Program-made: the position numbers and the translations under genes
Shown here: positions 26,815 through 36,227 of the stretch, piece after piece
Position numbering within the stretch: position 1 is the stretch's first letter
Layout: each line of letters begins with the position of its first letter
Assembly: GCA_963788015.1 (NCBI GenBank)
Contig: CAWBEY010000012.1
Coordinates: forward strand, 2,604,001 to 2,668,000
Reading direction: 5' to 3'
Length of the DNA stretch: 64,000 nt
From: JBBRHH01 sp963788015
Lineage (GTDB): Bacteria; Planctomycetota; Phycisphaerae; Tepidisphaerales; Tepidisphaeraceae
Notes under the pieces: model-generated
Databases searched by the model: none
What the model saw: only the letters and a program-made list of their open reading frames with translations
What the model was told of the DNA's origin: nothing

Positions 26815-27607
26815 ATGGATCTGCAAATCGCCGGAAAAATCGCGCTCGTCAGCGGATCGACCGCCGGCATCGGACTCGCAATCGCAGAGGGCCTGGCCCG
26901 CGAGGGGGCGGCAGTGATTATCAACGGCCGATTGCCGCAGCGCGTAAACGACGCCGTCGATCAAGTGCGAAAAGAGACCGGCAATACCAACGTCTCCGGC
27001 GTCGCCGCCGACTTGGGCACGAGCCAGGGCTGCGCCCATATCACGGCCGTCGTGCCCGAGGTCGAGATCCTCGTCAACAACCTCGGCATCTTCGAGCCCA
27101 AGGGCTTCGCACAAATCACCGACGATGATTGGACACGTTTCTTCGAGGTCGACGTGTTAAGCGGCGTTCGGCTCAGCCGCGCTTATCTCCCAAAAATGCT
27201 GGCGCAACTGGGGCCGCATCGTCTTCATTTCCAGCGAATCCGGAGTCAACATCCCCCCGGAAATGATCCACTACGGCATGACCAAAACATCCCAGCTCGC
27301 CCTCGCGCGCGGGCTGGCCGAGACAACCACCGCAACCGGCGTCACCGTCAACTCCGTCCTCCCCGGCCCCACCCGCTCCGAAGGCGTCGAAGGGTTCGTC
27401 CAGAGCCTCGCCAAAACCCAGAAAACAGACACGGCCACCGTCGAAAAAAACTTCTTCAAAACCATGCGCCCATCCTCCCTGCTCCGCCGCTTTGCCACGA
27501 CCCAGGAGGTGGCCAACATGGTGGTCTACGTCTGCAGCGCCGCCGCGTCCGCCACCAACGGCGCCGCCTTGCGTGTCGATGGCGGCGTCGTGCGCTCAGT
27601 GATCTGA
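26815..27607 (+). CDS. Short-chain dehydrogenase/reductase (one frameshift)
   Basis: About 264 residues; ATG 26815 follows GGGAGAAAA. Classical SDR motifs: SGSTAGIGLAIAEGL (TGxxxGxG cofactor loop), VNNLGIF (NNxG), and in the second frame FISSESGVNIPPEM and the catalytic YGMTK. The break is at about 27210 (GCGCAACTGG), after which RIVFISSESG resumes in the other frame. The end, VANMVVYVCSAAAS...GAALRVDGG, is typical of 3-oxoacyl-ACP-reductase-like SDRs. Substrate unknown. Probably cotranscribed with the kinase-like gene. Confidence 0.8.
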
Positions 27608-27729
27608 ATCACGGGCGTCTAATTACATGCTGAGCCGCGACCGTGGCAAGCCGTCTTCGACGACCCCGTTATGCTCGGGCCTCGCCAGACACGCTACCAT
27701 GGGGCAAACGGCCGTAACTAAAGACTAAA

Positions 27730-27765
27730 GTGGCTCGGGCGCCCCGCCCGAGGTTCCGCAGGAAC
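27730..27765. repeat. Dispersed repeat, family B
   Basis: Two adjacent hairpins: CTCGGGCG/CGCCCGAG with a short loop, then GTTCC/GGAAC. It matches 43509-43545 almost base for base and 21498-21520 in part. It lies in the 225-base gap after the SDR gene. Confidence 0.75.
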
Positions 27766-27790
27766 AGCCCTACCAAGGTGCAAAAGGCGG

Positions 27791-27796
27791 TATAAT
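27791..27796 (+). promoter_or_regulatory. Possible -10 element (TATAAT)
   Basis: A perfect TATAAT ending 36 bases before ATG 27833. No matching -35 is found at the usual distance (CCCTAC at 17-bp spacing), so activity would need an activator or another factor. Confidence 0.35.
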
Positions 27797-27832
27797 CTGC
27801 GCAATCTGGTCCTAAGTTTTTCGAGGCCCACG

Positions 27833-28243
27833 ATGGACACAGCACCAACCCGCCAGCCCGCCACCGCAACCGTCGCCTTAAACTACGCCTGCCACGCCCA
27901 GCTCCACTCCCGCTGGAGCCGCCTGGCCATCGGCGCCTTCGTGATGGGCATGGGTTCCACCGCCGTCATCGTCCTGCACATCCTGCCCCTGATGGCATTG
28001 GACTATCTCTGGGGCCGCGTCGATCCCCTCCGCACGGCCATGCTCGCCGGCCTCGCCCTGGCCCTCCCCCTCATCGCCATGGCCATGGGATTCAAATCCC
28101 TCGACCGAATCCGCCGCCACCCACAACTCCGCGGCGAAGCCCTCGCCGACTGGGCCGCCTTCCTCGGCAGCCTCTGGCTAATGCTCTACGCCGGCGTCAT
28201 CATAATCATCGCCCTACTCCGGTGTGGGTGGGTGTGGTTATGA
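27833..28243 (+). CDS. Small polytopic membrane protein, unknown
   Basis: 136 residues. The N-terminal 30 residues are soluble, followed by three hydrophobic segments at about 33-55, 66-85 and 108-133 separated by a basic cytoplasmic loop (KSLDRIRRHPQLRG). The general plan resembles DUF4190-like proteins, but the similarity is too weak to name it. A family-B repeat and a TATAAT box are upstream. Confidence 0.65.
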   Translation: MDTAPTRQPATATVALNYACHAQLHSRWSRLAIGAFVMGMGSTAVIVLHILPLMALDYLWGRVDPLRTAMLAGLALALPLIAMAMGFKSLDRIRRHPQLRGEALADWAAFLGSLWLMLYAGVIIIIALLRCGWVWL

Positions 28244-28312
28244 GACAGCCCCCGTGTCATCGAACCATCGACACCGGCTGATGCGGCCGCTCCGGATGCG
28301 GAATCAATCGCC

Positions 28313-28489
28313 ATGCATCACTCTGGCAGACTACCGTTTGTGGCTGATTCACCAAAGCCTTGTATCGCGGGCACCCGCATTACACTGTAAAATGTGCTGG
28401 AACTGCTGCGGGAGAACGTCCCATTTGATTCTATCATTCGCAACTACTATCCAGAACTGACGCAGGAAGACATTCGCGCATGTGTGCAA
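28313..28489 (+). pseudogene. DUF433 antitoxin-like relic with an in-frame stop
   Basis: Reading from ATG 28313 gives KPCIAGTRITL, a TAA at 28388-28390, then in the same frame NVLELLRENVPFDSI and YYPELTQEDIRACV. This is the DUF433 plan (GTRIxV, helix LLxEG, hinge YPxLTxEDI), a small DNA-binding fold usually found as an antitoxin with a DUF5615 toxin. The stop splits it and no toxin partner follows. Probably a decayed toxin-antitoxin locus. Confidence 0.65.
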
Positions 28490-28852
28490 CTTCACGGCGC
28501 TTCCCTGTGGTCAAGCACTCGATGTAGCCTGCGCATCCGCCCCGCCAACAGCCCAAATCCCCAAAACGTTTCGCGGTTGGTCCGCAGGATGACGCCACCC
28601 CGCATACGCCCGCCGCAAGTCGCGCAACCCCTCCCAAGCCCAAGATTCAAAGAATAAAAATATTTCAATCAAAACCCCACCAAAATCTTGCGTTCCCCAA
28701 ACCAATGTTCCGCGCTTTGCCCCCAAATCGCGCAACTCGAGGCGAGGAATGAGGACTTCATCATGTGCCCATTATCCCTCCCCGCCCGCCACCCCACCAA
28801 CCTCTTCGTGTCTTTGTGCCCTGTCTCTTGCCCTTTGCTATCATCCCTCACC
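28490..28852. other. Gap before dapF, no supported gene
   Basis: 363 bases of mixed composition with an A/T-rich patch near 28655-28690. Short frames on both strands have no coding character that I can support. Probably decayed accessory DNA that continues from the DUF433 relic. Confidence 0.45.
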
Positions 28853-29744
28853 ATGAAGTTCACCAAAATGCACGGCATCGGCAACGACTACGTCTACGTC
28901 AACGGCTTCACCGAAACCGTCGCCGATCCCGCCGCCGTCGCACAACAAAGTCTCCGACCGCCACTTCGCCATCGGCGCCGATGGCCTGATCCTGATTCTC
29001 CCCAGCGACAAGGCCGACGTCCGCATGCGCATGTTCAACGCCGACGGCAGCGAATCCGAGATGTGCGGCAATGGCGTGCGCTGCGTCGCCAAGTATGCCT
29101 TCGACCATGGCCTCACCACCAACAACCCCATGCGCGTCGAAACCGGCCGCGGCGTGCTCACCCTCGACCTCCAAACCAGCCAACGGCAAGGTCCAGCAGG
29201 TCACCGTCAACATGGGCGAGCCGATCCTCGCCCTCCCCGAAATCCCCGTCGATCAAAGCCGTCTCTTCGCCGCTTTGGCAAGGAGTGGGAGCTATCCCTC
29301 TCCCCCGACACCGACGCCGACTCGGCCGCCTACGAGCAGCAGGTCCAGGACACGACCATCGTCACCGCCAGTTTCGTCTCCATGGGCAACCCCCACGCCG
29401 TCATCTACACCAGCAACATCGACTCTCCTAACCTCAATTACCTCGGCCCCCTCGTCGAACACCACAAGGCCTTCCCCCGCCGCATCAATGTCCACTGGGT
29501 CCAGGTTCATTCCCGCAGCGAGATCACCATGCGCACCTGGGAACGCGGCAGCGGCATCACCCTCGCCTGCGGCACCGGCGCCTGCGCCGTCTGCGTCGCC
29601 GGCGTCCTCACCGGCCGCACCGACCGCAAAATTCTCGCCCACCTCCCCGGCGGCGACCTCACCCTCGAATGGCGCGAATCCGACAACAACGTCTACATGA
29701 CCGGCCCGGCCACCGAAGTCTTCAGCGGAGAGTGGAACCAATAA
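28853..29744 (+). CDS. dapF: Diaminopimelate epimerase (three frameshifts)
   Basis: Converts LL- to meso-diaminopimelate for lysine and peptidoglycan. The N-terminus MKFTKMHGIGNDYVYVN is diagnostic, and both catalytic cysteines are present: MCGNGVRC and ACGTGACA. About 290 residues when the frame is repaired at roughly 28945, 29175 and 29275; each break is a single base and the family sequence resumes immediately (SDRHFAIGADG, GKVQQVTVNMGEP, GKEWELSLSP). The gene is essential in DAP-using bacteria, so sequence error is likelier than loss. galM follows 49 bases later. Confidence 0.9.
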
Positions 29745-29793
29745 GCCATCCGCTGTACCGTTGCCGATACACCTCTTGCCCCGAAGGAGAACC

Positions 29794-30978
29794 ATGATCC
29801 GCGCTCTTCGCAATTCCACACTGGCGGCCTTACTCACCGGCATCGTATGCTCCACTCTCGCTTGCCAGAGCGGCCAACAAACATCACCAAAGCAACAACC
29901 CACACCCCCCTCGGCCATGAGCATCCAGAAAAGCGACTTCGGCAAAACCCCCGACGGCACGGCCGTCGATCTCTACACCCTCAGCAACGCCAACGGCGTC
30001 GTCGCCAAGATCACCACCTACGGCGCAACGCTCACCCAACTCCTCGCCCCCGACAAAGCCGGCAAGACCGCCGACGTCGTCCTCGGCTTCGACACCCTCG
30101 AAGGCTACCTCAGCGGAAAGAACCCCTATTTCGGCGCGACCGTTGGCCGATACGCCAACCGCATCGACGGCGGCAAATTCACCCTCGACGGCCACGACTA
30201 CACCCTGCCCCTCAATAACGGACCAGACCAGGCCCATCCCACCACCACCCTCCACGGCGGCATCAAAGGCTTCGACAAAGTCGTCTGGAAAGCCCAGCCC
30301 ACCGAAAACGCCGACGGCCAGAGCGTCAAGTTCACCTACGTGAGCAAAGACGGCGAGGAAGGTTTCCCCGGCAACCTCACCACCACCGTGATCTACACGC
30401 TCAGCGGCAACAACGAACTGAAGATCGACTACACCGCCACCACGGACAAGCCCACCATCATCAACCTCACCAACCACAGTTACTTCAATCTCGCCGGTGC
30501 CGGCAGCGGCGACATCCTCGGCCACGTTCTCAGCATCAATGCCGACAAATACACCCCGGTCAACGAAAACCTCATCCCCACCGGCGAGATCAAAGGTGTT
30601 AAAGGCACCCCGTTTGACTTCAATACCCCCACCGCCATCGGCGCGCGCCTCGACCAGAAGGCGGCGGCTACGACCACAACTAGGTCATCAACGGCGGCGG
30701 CACTGGAAAACTTGTCGCCTGCGCCGCGCGCAAAGATCCCAAATCAGGCCGCGTCCTGGAAATCACCACCACCCAGCCCGGCGTGCAGCTTTACACCAGC
30801 AACTTCCTTGACACCGGCGTAGCCGGCATCGGCGGAACCTACGGCAAACACTTCGCGCTTCTGCCTCGAAACCCAGCACTTCCCCGACTCCGTCCACCAC
30901 GACAACTTTCCGTCGGTGGTGCTGAAGCCAGGCGAAACTTATCACCAGGTCACGGTCCACAAGTTCTCGGCCGAGTAA
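29794..30978 (+). CDS. galM: Aldose 1-epimerase, exported lipoprotein form (disrupted)
   Basis: Interconverts alpha and beta anomers of aldohexoses. ATG 29794 follows GAAGGAG. The signal ends in the lipobox STLAC, so this GalM is exported and lipid-anchored. Family motifs: GATLTQL, GRYANRI, LNNGPDQAHPTTTLHGG with the catalytic His, and NLTNHSYFNLAG. Near 30658 the frame shifts; the continuation contains a TAG exactly where family members have Tyr (GGYDHN-stop-VINGG), and it shifts again near 30860 before ending normally at 30978 (LKPGETYHQVTVHKFSAE). About 390 residues when repaired. Confidence 0.85.
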
Positions 30979-30997
30979 GAGGACCTCTCAGCCGGCG

Positions 30998-32281
30998 TCA
31001 ACCAATGTTTACCTTTCGAGCCACAAGGTTGCCGCTGACCGTGGCGGTGTTGGTCCCAGATCCGCCATCCACGAGTGCAAAGCCGCCGGGGTTTTGCGTT
31101 ACTTTTCCGCCGGAGTTGTCGGTAAGAGCGGGGCGCAGGCTGTCATTGCCGTCTGCGCCACGGATGTTAATGTTGAAGTCGCCGCCCGTGGACAGGGACG
31201 ACGCCGTCACATCCGAGCGCAATGTATCGTTCCCATCGTCGCCACTCGTGTGCAGGCATAGGATCCCCCCCGTTTCCATCACAATCGGCGAGGTGGCAAA
31301 GTCCGCCCGGATTGTGTCGTTTCCGCCGCCGCCCGACAGACCAAAATCAAACACGCCCGCAATCCCATTGTTAATGCTGTCGGCGGTGGAGTGGGTCACG
31401 CTCATCACGTCACGCCCATCGCCGGCATCCGCGTTCACGTTGTAGTGCCCCGTGGCCGTCTCGGCGAAGCTGTTAATAAACCGGTCGGTAAACCGATTCG
31501 CCCCATCTCCCAAACTCACCGTGTCAAGAACAAAACCAGCAATGCTGTTGCCCCAATTCTGCGTCACCGTGTCCGCTCCGGTGCCGCCGGCATAATCGAA
31601 TTCCACGTCTGCCGTATGCAGCACCGCGCCGCGATCATTGATAACGGCCGAGTTGGTGCCGCTCTTCACATCGTTTGCAAATGCGGCGTCGGTGAAATTG
31701 CTCAAATCGCCGTTCAGGTTGTAGACGGTGTTGAGCGTGCCCGACGTCTGCCCCGCCCGACTGACCAGCATCACGCTGTTGAGGGCGCCGAACGTGGCGG
31801 TTTCCCGATCACGACCCGTGCCCGTGACATCCAGCGTCAACTGCGACTGCGTCATCGACGCATTCCCTGCGTTAAAGTTGAAGGTATTGGTCCCGCTCCC
31901 AAGATCCACCAGCAATGTCTTCTTCACGTTGGTGTAATTCGACGTAACATTGTAATTCAGCGTGTGCGTCGTTGAACCCGTCAACATTACATCCACCGTT
32001 TCAAACTGATTATGAAAAGTCCGGTTGATGTCGCCCTGGTCGGTCAAACTGCCGTTGCCTGTCGCATCGACGGTGACGGTGGTGGTGTTGGCGGCGGAGT
32101 TATCGGTGATGGTGACGATCCGCGCGTTGGAGTTGCCTGTTATTCTCAAGTCCGTCGTGCCGTTGTGATCAAAGTCGCCGACCTGTAGCGATACACTCAT
32201 CTGCAATCGGCTTTCAAGAGACTCGATTTCAATGCGCCGCGCGCGAACTTGGCGAGGACGATGCAAGTGGGCGAATTTCAT
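30998..32281 (-). CDS. LEPR-XLL-type surface protein with Gly-Asp-rich calcium-type repeats
   Basis: 427 residues from ATG 32279-32281, preceded on its strand by GGAG 9 bases upstream. Near the N-terminus IEIESLESRLQMS is a variant of the LEPR-XLL signature. The rest is Thr/Asn/Gly/Asp-rich beta sequence; around residues 320-400 there are loops such as LSGGGGNDTIRAD and TSGDDGNDTLRSD, which look like RTX-type calcium-binding nonapeptides. The arrangement suggests an autonomously folding extracellular beta-roll. It converges with galM (20-base gap). Confidence 0.8.
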   Translation of the reverse strand: MKFAHLHRPRQVRARRIEIESLESRLQMSVSLQVGDFDHNGTTDLRITGNSNARIVTITDNSAANTTTVTVDATGNGSLTDQGDINRTFHNQFETVDVMLTGSTTHTLNYNVTSNYTNVKKTLLVDLGSGTNTFNFNAGNASMTQSQLTLDVTGTGRDRETATFGALNSVMLVSRAGQTSGTLNTVYNLNGDLSNFTDAAFANDVKSGTNSAVINDRGAVLHTADVEFDYAGGTGADTVTQNWGNSIAGFVLDTVSLGDGANRFTDRFINSFAETATGHYNVNADAGDGRDVMSVTHSTADSINNGIAGVFDFGLSGGGGNDTIRADFATSPIVMETGGILCLHTSGDDGNDTLRSDVTASSLSTGGDFNINIRGADGNDSLRPALTDNSGGKVTQNPGGFALVDGGSGTNTATVSGNLVARKVNIG

Positions 32282-32472
32282 GGTCAACTCCGCTTGAGAC
32301 AACACGCGGCGAATTCCGGGAAGCTGCTCACGCGCTCCAGACGCCACGCGGGAACCGCCGCGACCATTGCGAAACGAATGCCCGCCCGACCTACTATTTT
32401 TGGCTTGTCCGCTTCAGGGAAGTCAGCAAGTGAATTTGAAATCCCATCGCGGACCAACGGCACATCAAACCG

Positions 32473-33183
32473 TCATTTTCCGGAAAGCTTTTTCATGGCC
32501 CGCTTGAGCGGACCAGCGGCAGGACCAGCCGGCACAGCGGTCAGTTTCTCAAATGCCGAGCGCTGGCTCTGATGAATCGTCAGCGGCCCCTCGCGCGCTG
32601 TCGGCATAAGCGTCGCCAGCGCCAGGCCTCCCCAGTACTGCCCGGCCATCGGCCCATCAGGCAGCAGCCACCCCTGTATAAAATCCAGCTCCAGAAAATG
32701 CACGTAAGGGTTCGATCCCCACTGCGCCTCCAGGATACCCCCGCGCACCTCCGGGTTGCACGCGTCGTGCATCAGGATGTGCAGCTTCGACAATGGTCGA
32801 TGGCTGAAGAACGCCTCAATGTTGTTGCGAACGCCGTTGGCCGAATGCTCCCCGTCAATCAATGCAACTTGCACGGCGCGATCGGCCTTGTGAAGCTCGT
32901 CCAACAACACCGGGAGAGTCGCCTTCGCATCCCCAATCCGAAACTCGACATTCGGAAACTGACTCAGACGCGCAGGAACAGTCGGATCAAAATCCAGCGA
33001 ATAAACCCGCTGGGAAAACGCCGAAATCACCTGCAAACTGCCGCCAGTCGCGGCGCCAATCTCGATGCTAAGCCCCGGCCGCCAATCCGACAGCAACCCA
33101 ATCAGGGCGTGCTTCTCCGCATACGACATCTGCCAATCAAGCGAAAATCGAGAGGGAATAAGATCCTGCCAGGGATTGGACAT
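32473..33183 (-). CDS. Class I SAM-dependent methyltransferase-like protein
   Basis: 236 residues. SIEIGAATGGSLQVIS is motif I of the Rossmann-like methyltransferase fold, followed by acidic VYSLDFDP and later VALIDGEHSANGVRNNIEAF, as in Methyltransf_24-type enzymes often found with glycan or rhamnosyl modification genes. The C-terminal 20 residues are basic and helical (GPLKRAMKKLSGK). Substrate unknown. Same strand as the neighbouring small membrane protein and second methyltransferase. Confidence 0.7.
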   Translation of the reverse strand: MSNPWQDLIPSRFSLDWQMSYAEKHALIGLLSDWRPGLSIEIGAATGGSLQVISAFSQRVYSLDFDPTVPARLSQFPNVEFRIGDAKATLPVLLDELHKADRAVQVALIDGEHSANGVRNNIEAFFSHRPLSKLHILMHDACNPEVRGGILEAQWGSNPYVHFLELDFIQGWLLPDGPMAGQYWGGLALATLMPTAREGPLTIHQSQRSAFEKLTAVPAGPAAGPLKRAMKKLSGK

Positions 33184-33240
33184 GCAGCGGAGAATACTGA
33201 ATCAATAAGGCCGGGGATAGAGCACGCTTGCCAGGGTGGA

Positions 33241-33393
33241 TCAATAGGGGCGTGTCGCCGGCGCGGCGGGTTCCGGCACTGGCCAGTAAATCAGAATTGT
33301 CCGCCCCAGAGCAATCAGCACCGTGAACGCCAACAGAATCAGGACCACCAGTTTTCCAGTATTGCGGGAAGAAGTTGGCGGCGTGTCGGGCAT
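33241..33393 (-). CDS. Small single-pass membrane protein (50 residues)
   Basis: ATG 33391-33393 to TGA 33241-33243. The sequence starts MPDTPPTSSRNTGK, has one clear membrane helix (LVVLILLAFTVLIALG), a short aromatic segment RTILIYW, and ends in a Pro/Ala tail. Hydrophilic, helix, Pro-rich tail is a protein-like layout, and the gene fits the gap between two same-strand genes (57 and 93 bases). Function unknown. Confidence 0.6.
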   Translation of the reverse strand: MPDTPPTSSRNTGKLVVLILLAFTVLIALGRTILIYWPVPEPAAPATRPY

Positions 33394-33486
33394 CTGGAAA
33401 ATTGTACGGGCGATTATCAAACCAGTCGCCCGTAATAAACCCGCGTGTCATATTCCAGCCGCAACTTCCCATCCCGCTGATTCTCA

Positions 33487-34203
33487 TCATAACATCCGCC
33501 TCGCCTCCTCCAGCATTCCCTGATGCCTGGCATCTCCAGCCAGCGGCATGTACGACGACGACAAAATCCGCCCCATCAATCCCTCAAAATCAAGCACCTG
33601 CTCGTTATCAAAGGAAACAACCCGATGGCCGCCCGCTCCAAAAAGTTCATCCAGCACCGCCCCGCCCGCGCTCGTCGTCCACTTGCTGCTCACCTTCTCA
33701 TAGTCATTGCTCCACGTGCGCAGCAACCGTTCATACTGCTCGGCAAACTTTGACCCCATCACCCGCCGATCATTCCAAATCAGCAGCGCCCACCCACCCG
33801 GCCTCACAATCCTCGCAAATTCCCTGCGGGCACGTCCAACGTCGAACCAATGAAACGCCTGACCTGCCACAACAAAATCAACGCTTCGATCTTCCAGCGT
33901 CGTCGACTCCGCCGTCCCCTCCACGCTGTGAAACCTCGCGTACTTCGCCAGGAACGCTTCCCCCGCCTGGCGCATCTCCCGATTGGGCTCCACGCCAAAC
34001 ACAGCATTCCCGTTTTCTAAAAATAGTTGCGTCAGTATCCCCGTTCCCGATCCCACATCTGCCACCACCTGCCCCGCCTCCAACCCCAACTTGCGCCGGC
34101 AAAATTCCAGGAGCGCGATCGGATACCCCGGCCGCGCGAACACATAATGCGCGACCCGATCCGAAAACCTCGTTGTGGAATCGTTGGCTCCCATCACTGC
34201 CAT
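33487..34203 (-). CDS. SAM-dependent methyltransferase (Methyltransf_11 type)
   Basis: 238 residues (or 235 from the inner Met). VVADVGSGTGILTQLFLE is motif I, FGVEPNREM motif II, and FVVAGQAFHWFDV plus RIVRPGGWALLIWN match the UbiE/Methyltransf_11 group in which a FHW motif is typical. Substrate not deducible. It is divergent from ubiX. Confidence 0.88.
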   Translation of the reverse strand: MAVMGANDSTTRFSDRVAHYVFARPGYPIALLEFCRRKLGLEAGQVVADVGSGTGILTQLFLENGNAVFGVEPNREMRQAGEAFLAKYARFHSVEGTAESTTLEDRSVDFVVAGQAFHWFDVGRARREFARIVRPGGWALLIWNDRRVMGSKFAEQYERLLRTWSNDYEKVSSKWTTSAGGAVLDELFGAGGHRVVSFDNEQVLDFEGLMGRILSSSYMPLAGDARHQGMLEEARRML

Positions 34204-34280
34204 GATAAACCCCCGACAACGCCCGCCTCAACACCACTTTCAAACCCCATGAAACAAAGCCTTCCCCTCGCTACATTGCT

Positions 34281-34884
34281 ATGATGATCGCCATGGACAT
34301 CGTCACCGCCATCACCGGCGCCAGCGGCGCTCTTTACGCTCAGCGCTTCATTCAGGGCCTCGTGGCGGCCGGCGCTAACACCCATCTGGTCATCTCCCCC
34401 CTTGGCCGCCGCCTTTTGCACGATGAACTGGGGATGGAAACCGTTGATCTCCCCACCCTCGCCGGCACGTCCGCCCACAACATCACGCTCTACAACTACA
34501 ACGACGTCGGCAGCAAACTCGCCAGCGGCAGCTTTCTCCATGACGGCATGGTCATCGTCCCCTGTTCCAGCAACACCCTCGCCCAGGCCGCCCACGGACT
34601 TGGCGGCAACCTCATCGCCCGCGCGGCGGCCGTTGCCCTGAAGGAGCGCCGCCGCCTCATCCTCGTGCATCGCGAGATGCCAATATCCTCCATCGACATC
34701 AACAACTACCGCATTCTGAGCGACGCGGGGGCCGTCCTCGCCCCGGCAAATCCCGGCTTCTACCTGAACCCCACCACCCTCGGAGAAATCGCCGACTTTG
34801 TCGCCGGCAAGCTGCTCGACCTCATCGGCATCACCCACCAATTCAACACCCGCTGGGATCCCAAGCGCCCACCCTCCTCAATAA
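34281..34884 (+). CDS. ubiX: Flavin prenyltransferase (stop lost by a probable frameshift)
   Basis: Makes prenylated FMN, the cofactor of UbiD-type decarboxylases. TAITGASGALYAQRF at the N-terminus, VIVPCSSNTLAQAAHG, ERRRLILVHREMP and the C-terminal IADFVAGKLLDLIGI are diagnostic. The frame as given runs on to 35063, antisense over the SpoIID-like gene and well past the usual length; one lost or gained base near 34860 would bring in TAA 34882-34884 and a normal length of about 200 residues. Starts at 34281, 34284 and 34293 are all possible; MDIVTAITGAS at 34293 fits the family best. No ubiD is in the window. Confidence 0.88.
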
Positions 34885-36200
34885 GCCCTGACCAGCTTCG
34901 CGTGCGGAAACGCCGCCAGCACAATGTCCTCATGCCGCAGCCCCGCCTTCGCCCGCGCCTCGGCACACCACTGGCACATCCCTACGCCGTGGCCATATCC
35001 GTGCCCGTCCACGAAGTGAATCGTGTCCTGGTCGTTAATCACGTTGACAAAGCTGCTGAATAAAATCTGTCCCTCGGGCGCTTCGGCATTGCACGCGGCC
35101 CGAAATTCCTCCGGCATCATGCTGTAGCGATGGTCCTTGTTGTCCATCACCAGAAAATGCGTCGGCCTGCCAAACTGGTTCCGCTGCTGCACCTCAATGC
35201 GCGTGATCTGCGAACCGATGTCCTTCTGTGCGACATCCCGCTTCATTCCGTATGCTCGAAACCGCTTTGCAAGGTTCACCTTGGTCACCACCACCGGCCC
35301 CCAGGTGTATTTGTTGGCCGCGTTGCAGAGCGTGCCGACGCTTTGCTCCATCAGCGGATCGATGTACGCCTCGCGCGGTCCAAACGCATCCACGGCCGAC
35401 TGCGTCACCCCGCCGCAGCAGGAGCTGAAATACGCCTTGAAAATGTGCTCGTCCCCGGGCGGCCCATAAGCCACCACCATCCCGGCCGTATCGTCCACCG
35501 CAACGCGGCTCTTGGCCGTCTCCCAGTCATAGCCGTTGTAAACCTGGCTCCGCTGGTCGGGGTGCAAGTCCCAATGCCGCCGCTCCGCACCGCTGCTGGC
35601 CTTCTCATACAGCGCGTACGTTCGCGCCACGATGGCCTGCGCTTTGTACGCCTCCTCTTCCCAGCCCGGCAACAGCTCCGCCCGCAATACCCCCTTCAGA
35701 TAATCATCCAGATCAACGTGATTCACCACGTCAAACTTCCCCGTCCCCACCGGCACAAACTGAAAGCTCCCGCGGTAATGATGGCCATTCACCGCAAACC
35801 CCTCGGGGGCAACCGGGATAATCGTCATCGCCCCATTGCCAACATCCGTCGCGCCGATGCGCCACGTCGTTCCATTGAGCGTCATCGGAAATTCCAGGCC
35901 GCTCTTCAGGTTCAGCACGCGCTGCGTGTTGTCGGCCGTCGTGTAATAAACCGGCGCCTGGCTCGCAACCAGCGTCGCAAGATCCACATTTTGAAGGATC
36001 CGCACTCGGACTATTCGTGTCGCTGAAGGCCCAGTCGCCTGCTGCGGATGGGAAGCGCAACCAAATGGCCAGCAGAGAAGCCCCACCAGAAGGACCGGCA
36101 CCGCGAGCACGGCCACTGGCATGGTAAATCGACCACCCTTGCGCCGCCCGCCCACGCGCACCTGCGCCGCGATCCATCGCTGTAGCTTTCCCATCGGCAT
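34878..36200 (-). CDS. SpoIID/LytB domain protein
   Basis: 440 residues with an N-terminal membrane anchor at about 28-48 (or a lipoprotein signal ending FGC). The SpoIID domain is clear: NHVDLDDYLKGVLRAELLPGW, EAYKAQAIVARTYAL, QVYNGYDWET, YFSSCCGG, and the closing GHGYGHGVGMCQWCAEARA. SpoIID-type proteins are lytic transglycosylases acting on peptidoglycan stripped of stem peptides; in non-sporulating bacteria they remodel the wall. It lies 28 bases downstream of the TPR-alphaCTD gene, probably one operon. Confidence 0.9.
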   Translation of the reverse strand: MPMGKLQRWIAAQVRVGGRRKGGRFTMPVAVLAVPVLLVGLLCWPFGCASHPQQATGPSATRIVRVRILQNVDLATLVASQAPVYYTTADNTQRVLNLKSGLEFPMTLNGTTWRIGATDVGNGAMTIIPVAPEGFAVNGHHYRGSFQFVPVGTGKFDVVNHVDLDDYLKGVLRAELLPGWEEEAYKAQAIVARTYALYEKASSGAERRHWDLHPDQRSQVYNGYDWETAKSRVAVDDTAGMVVAYGPPGDEHIFKAYFSSCCGGVTQSAVDAFGPREAYIDPLMEQSVGTLCNAANKYTWGPVVVTKVNLAKRFRAYGMKRDVAQKDIGSQITRIEVQQRNQFGRPTHFLVMDNKDHRYSMMPEEFRAACNAEAPEGQILFSSFVNVINDQDTIHFVDGHGYGHGVGMCQWCAEARAKAGLRHEDIVLAAFPHAKLVRAY

Positions 36201-36227
36201 CCTTGCCTTCAGGCTGATTTTTTCGAA

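Noticed and set aside
25942..27114. 390-codon minus-strand frame
   Set aside because: Antisense to the kinase-like and SDR genes, whose motifs are clear; the frame is open only because of GC-rich codon structure.
28511..28735. Minus-strand frame with Trp/Arg-rich sequence (FFESWAWEG)
   Set aside because: No ribosome-binding site and no family; short and in decayed DNA.
28688..28852. Upstream extension of dapF
   Set aside because: The family start MKFTKMHGIGNDY is at 28853; the extension is a chance open frame.
33137..33490. 117-codon minus-strand frame
   Set aside because: Overlaps in another frame the 50-residue membrane protein, which has the better composition and start.
34281..35063. 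UbiX with a 60-residue basic C-terminal extension
   Set aside because: The extension is antisense to the SpoIID-like gene and reads as shadow sequence; a one-base slip near 34860 restores a normal end.
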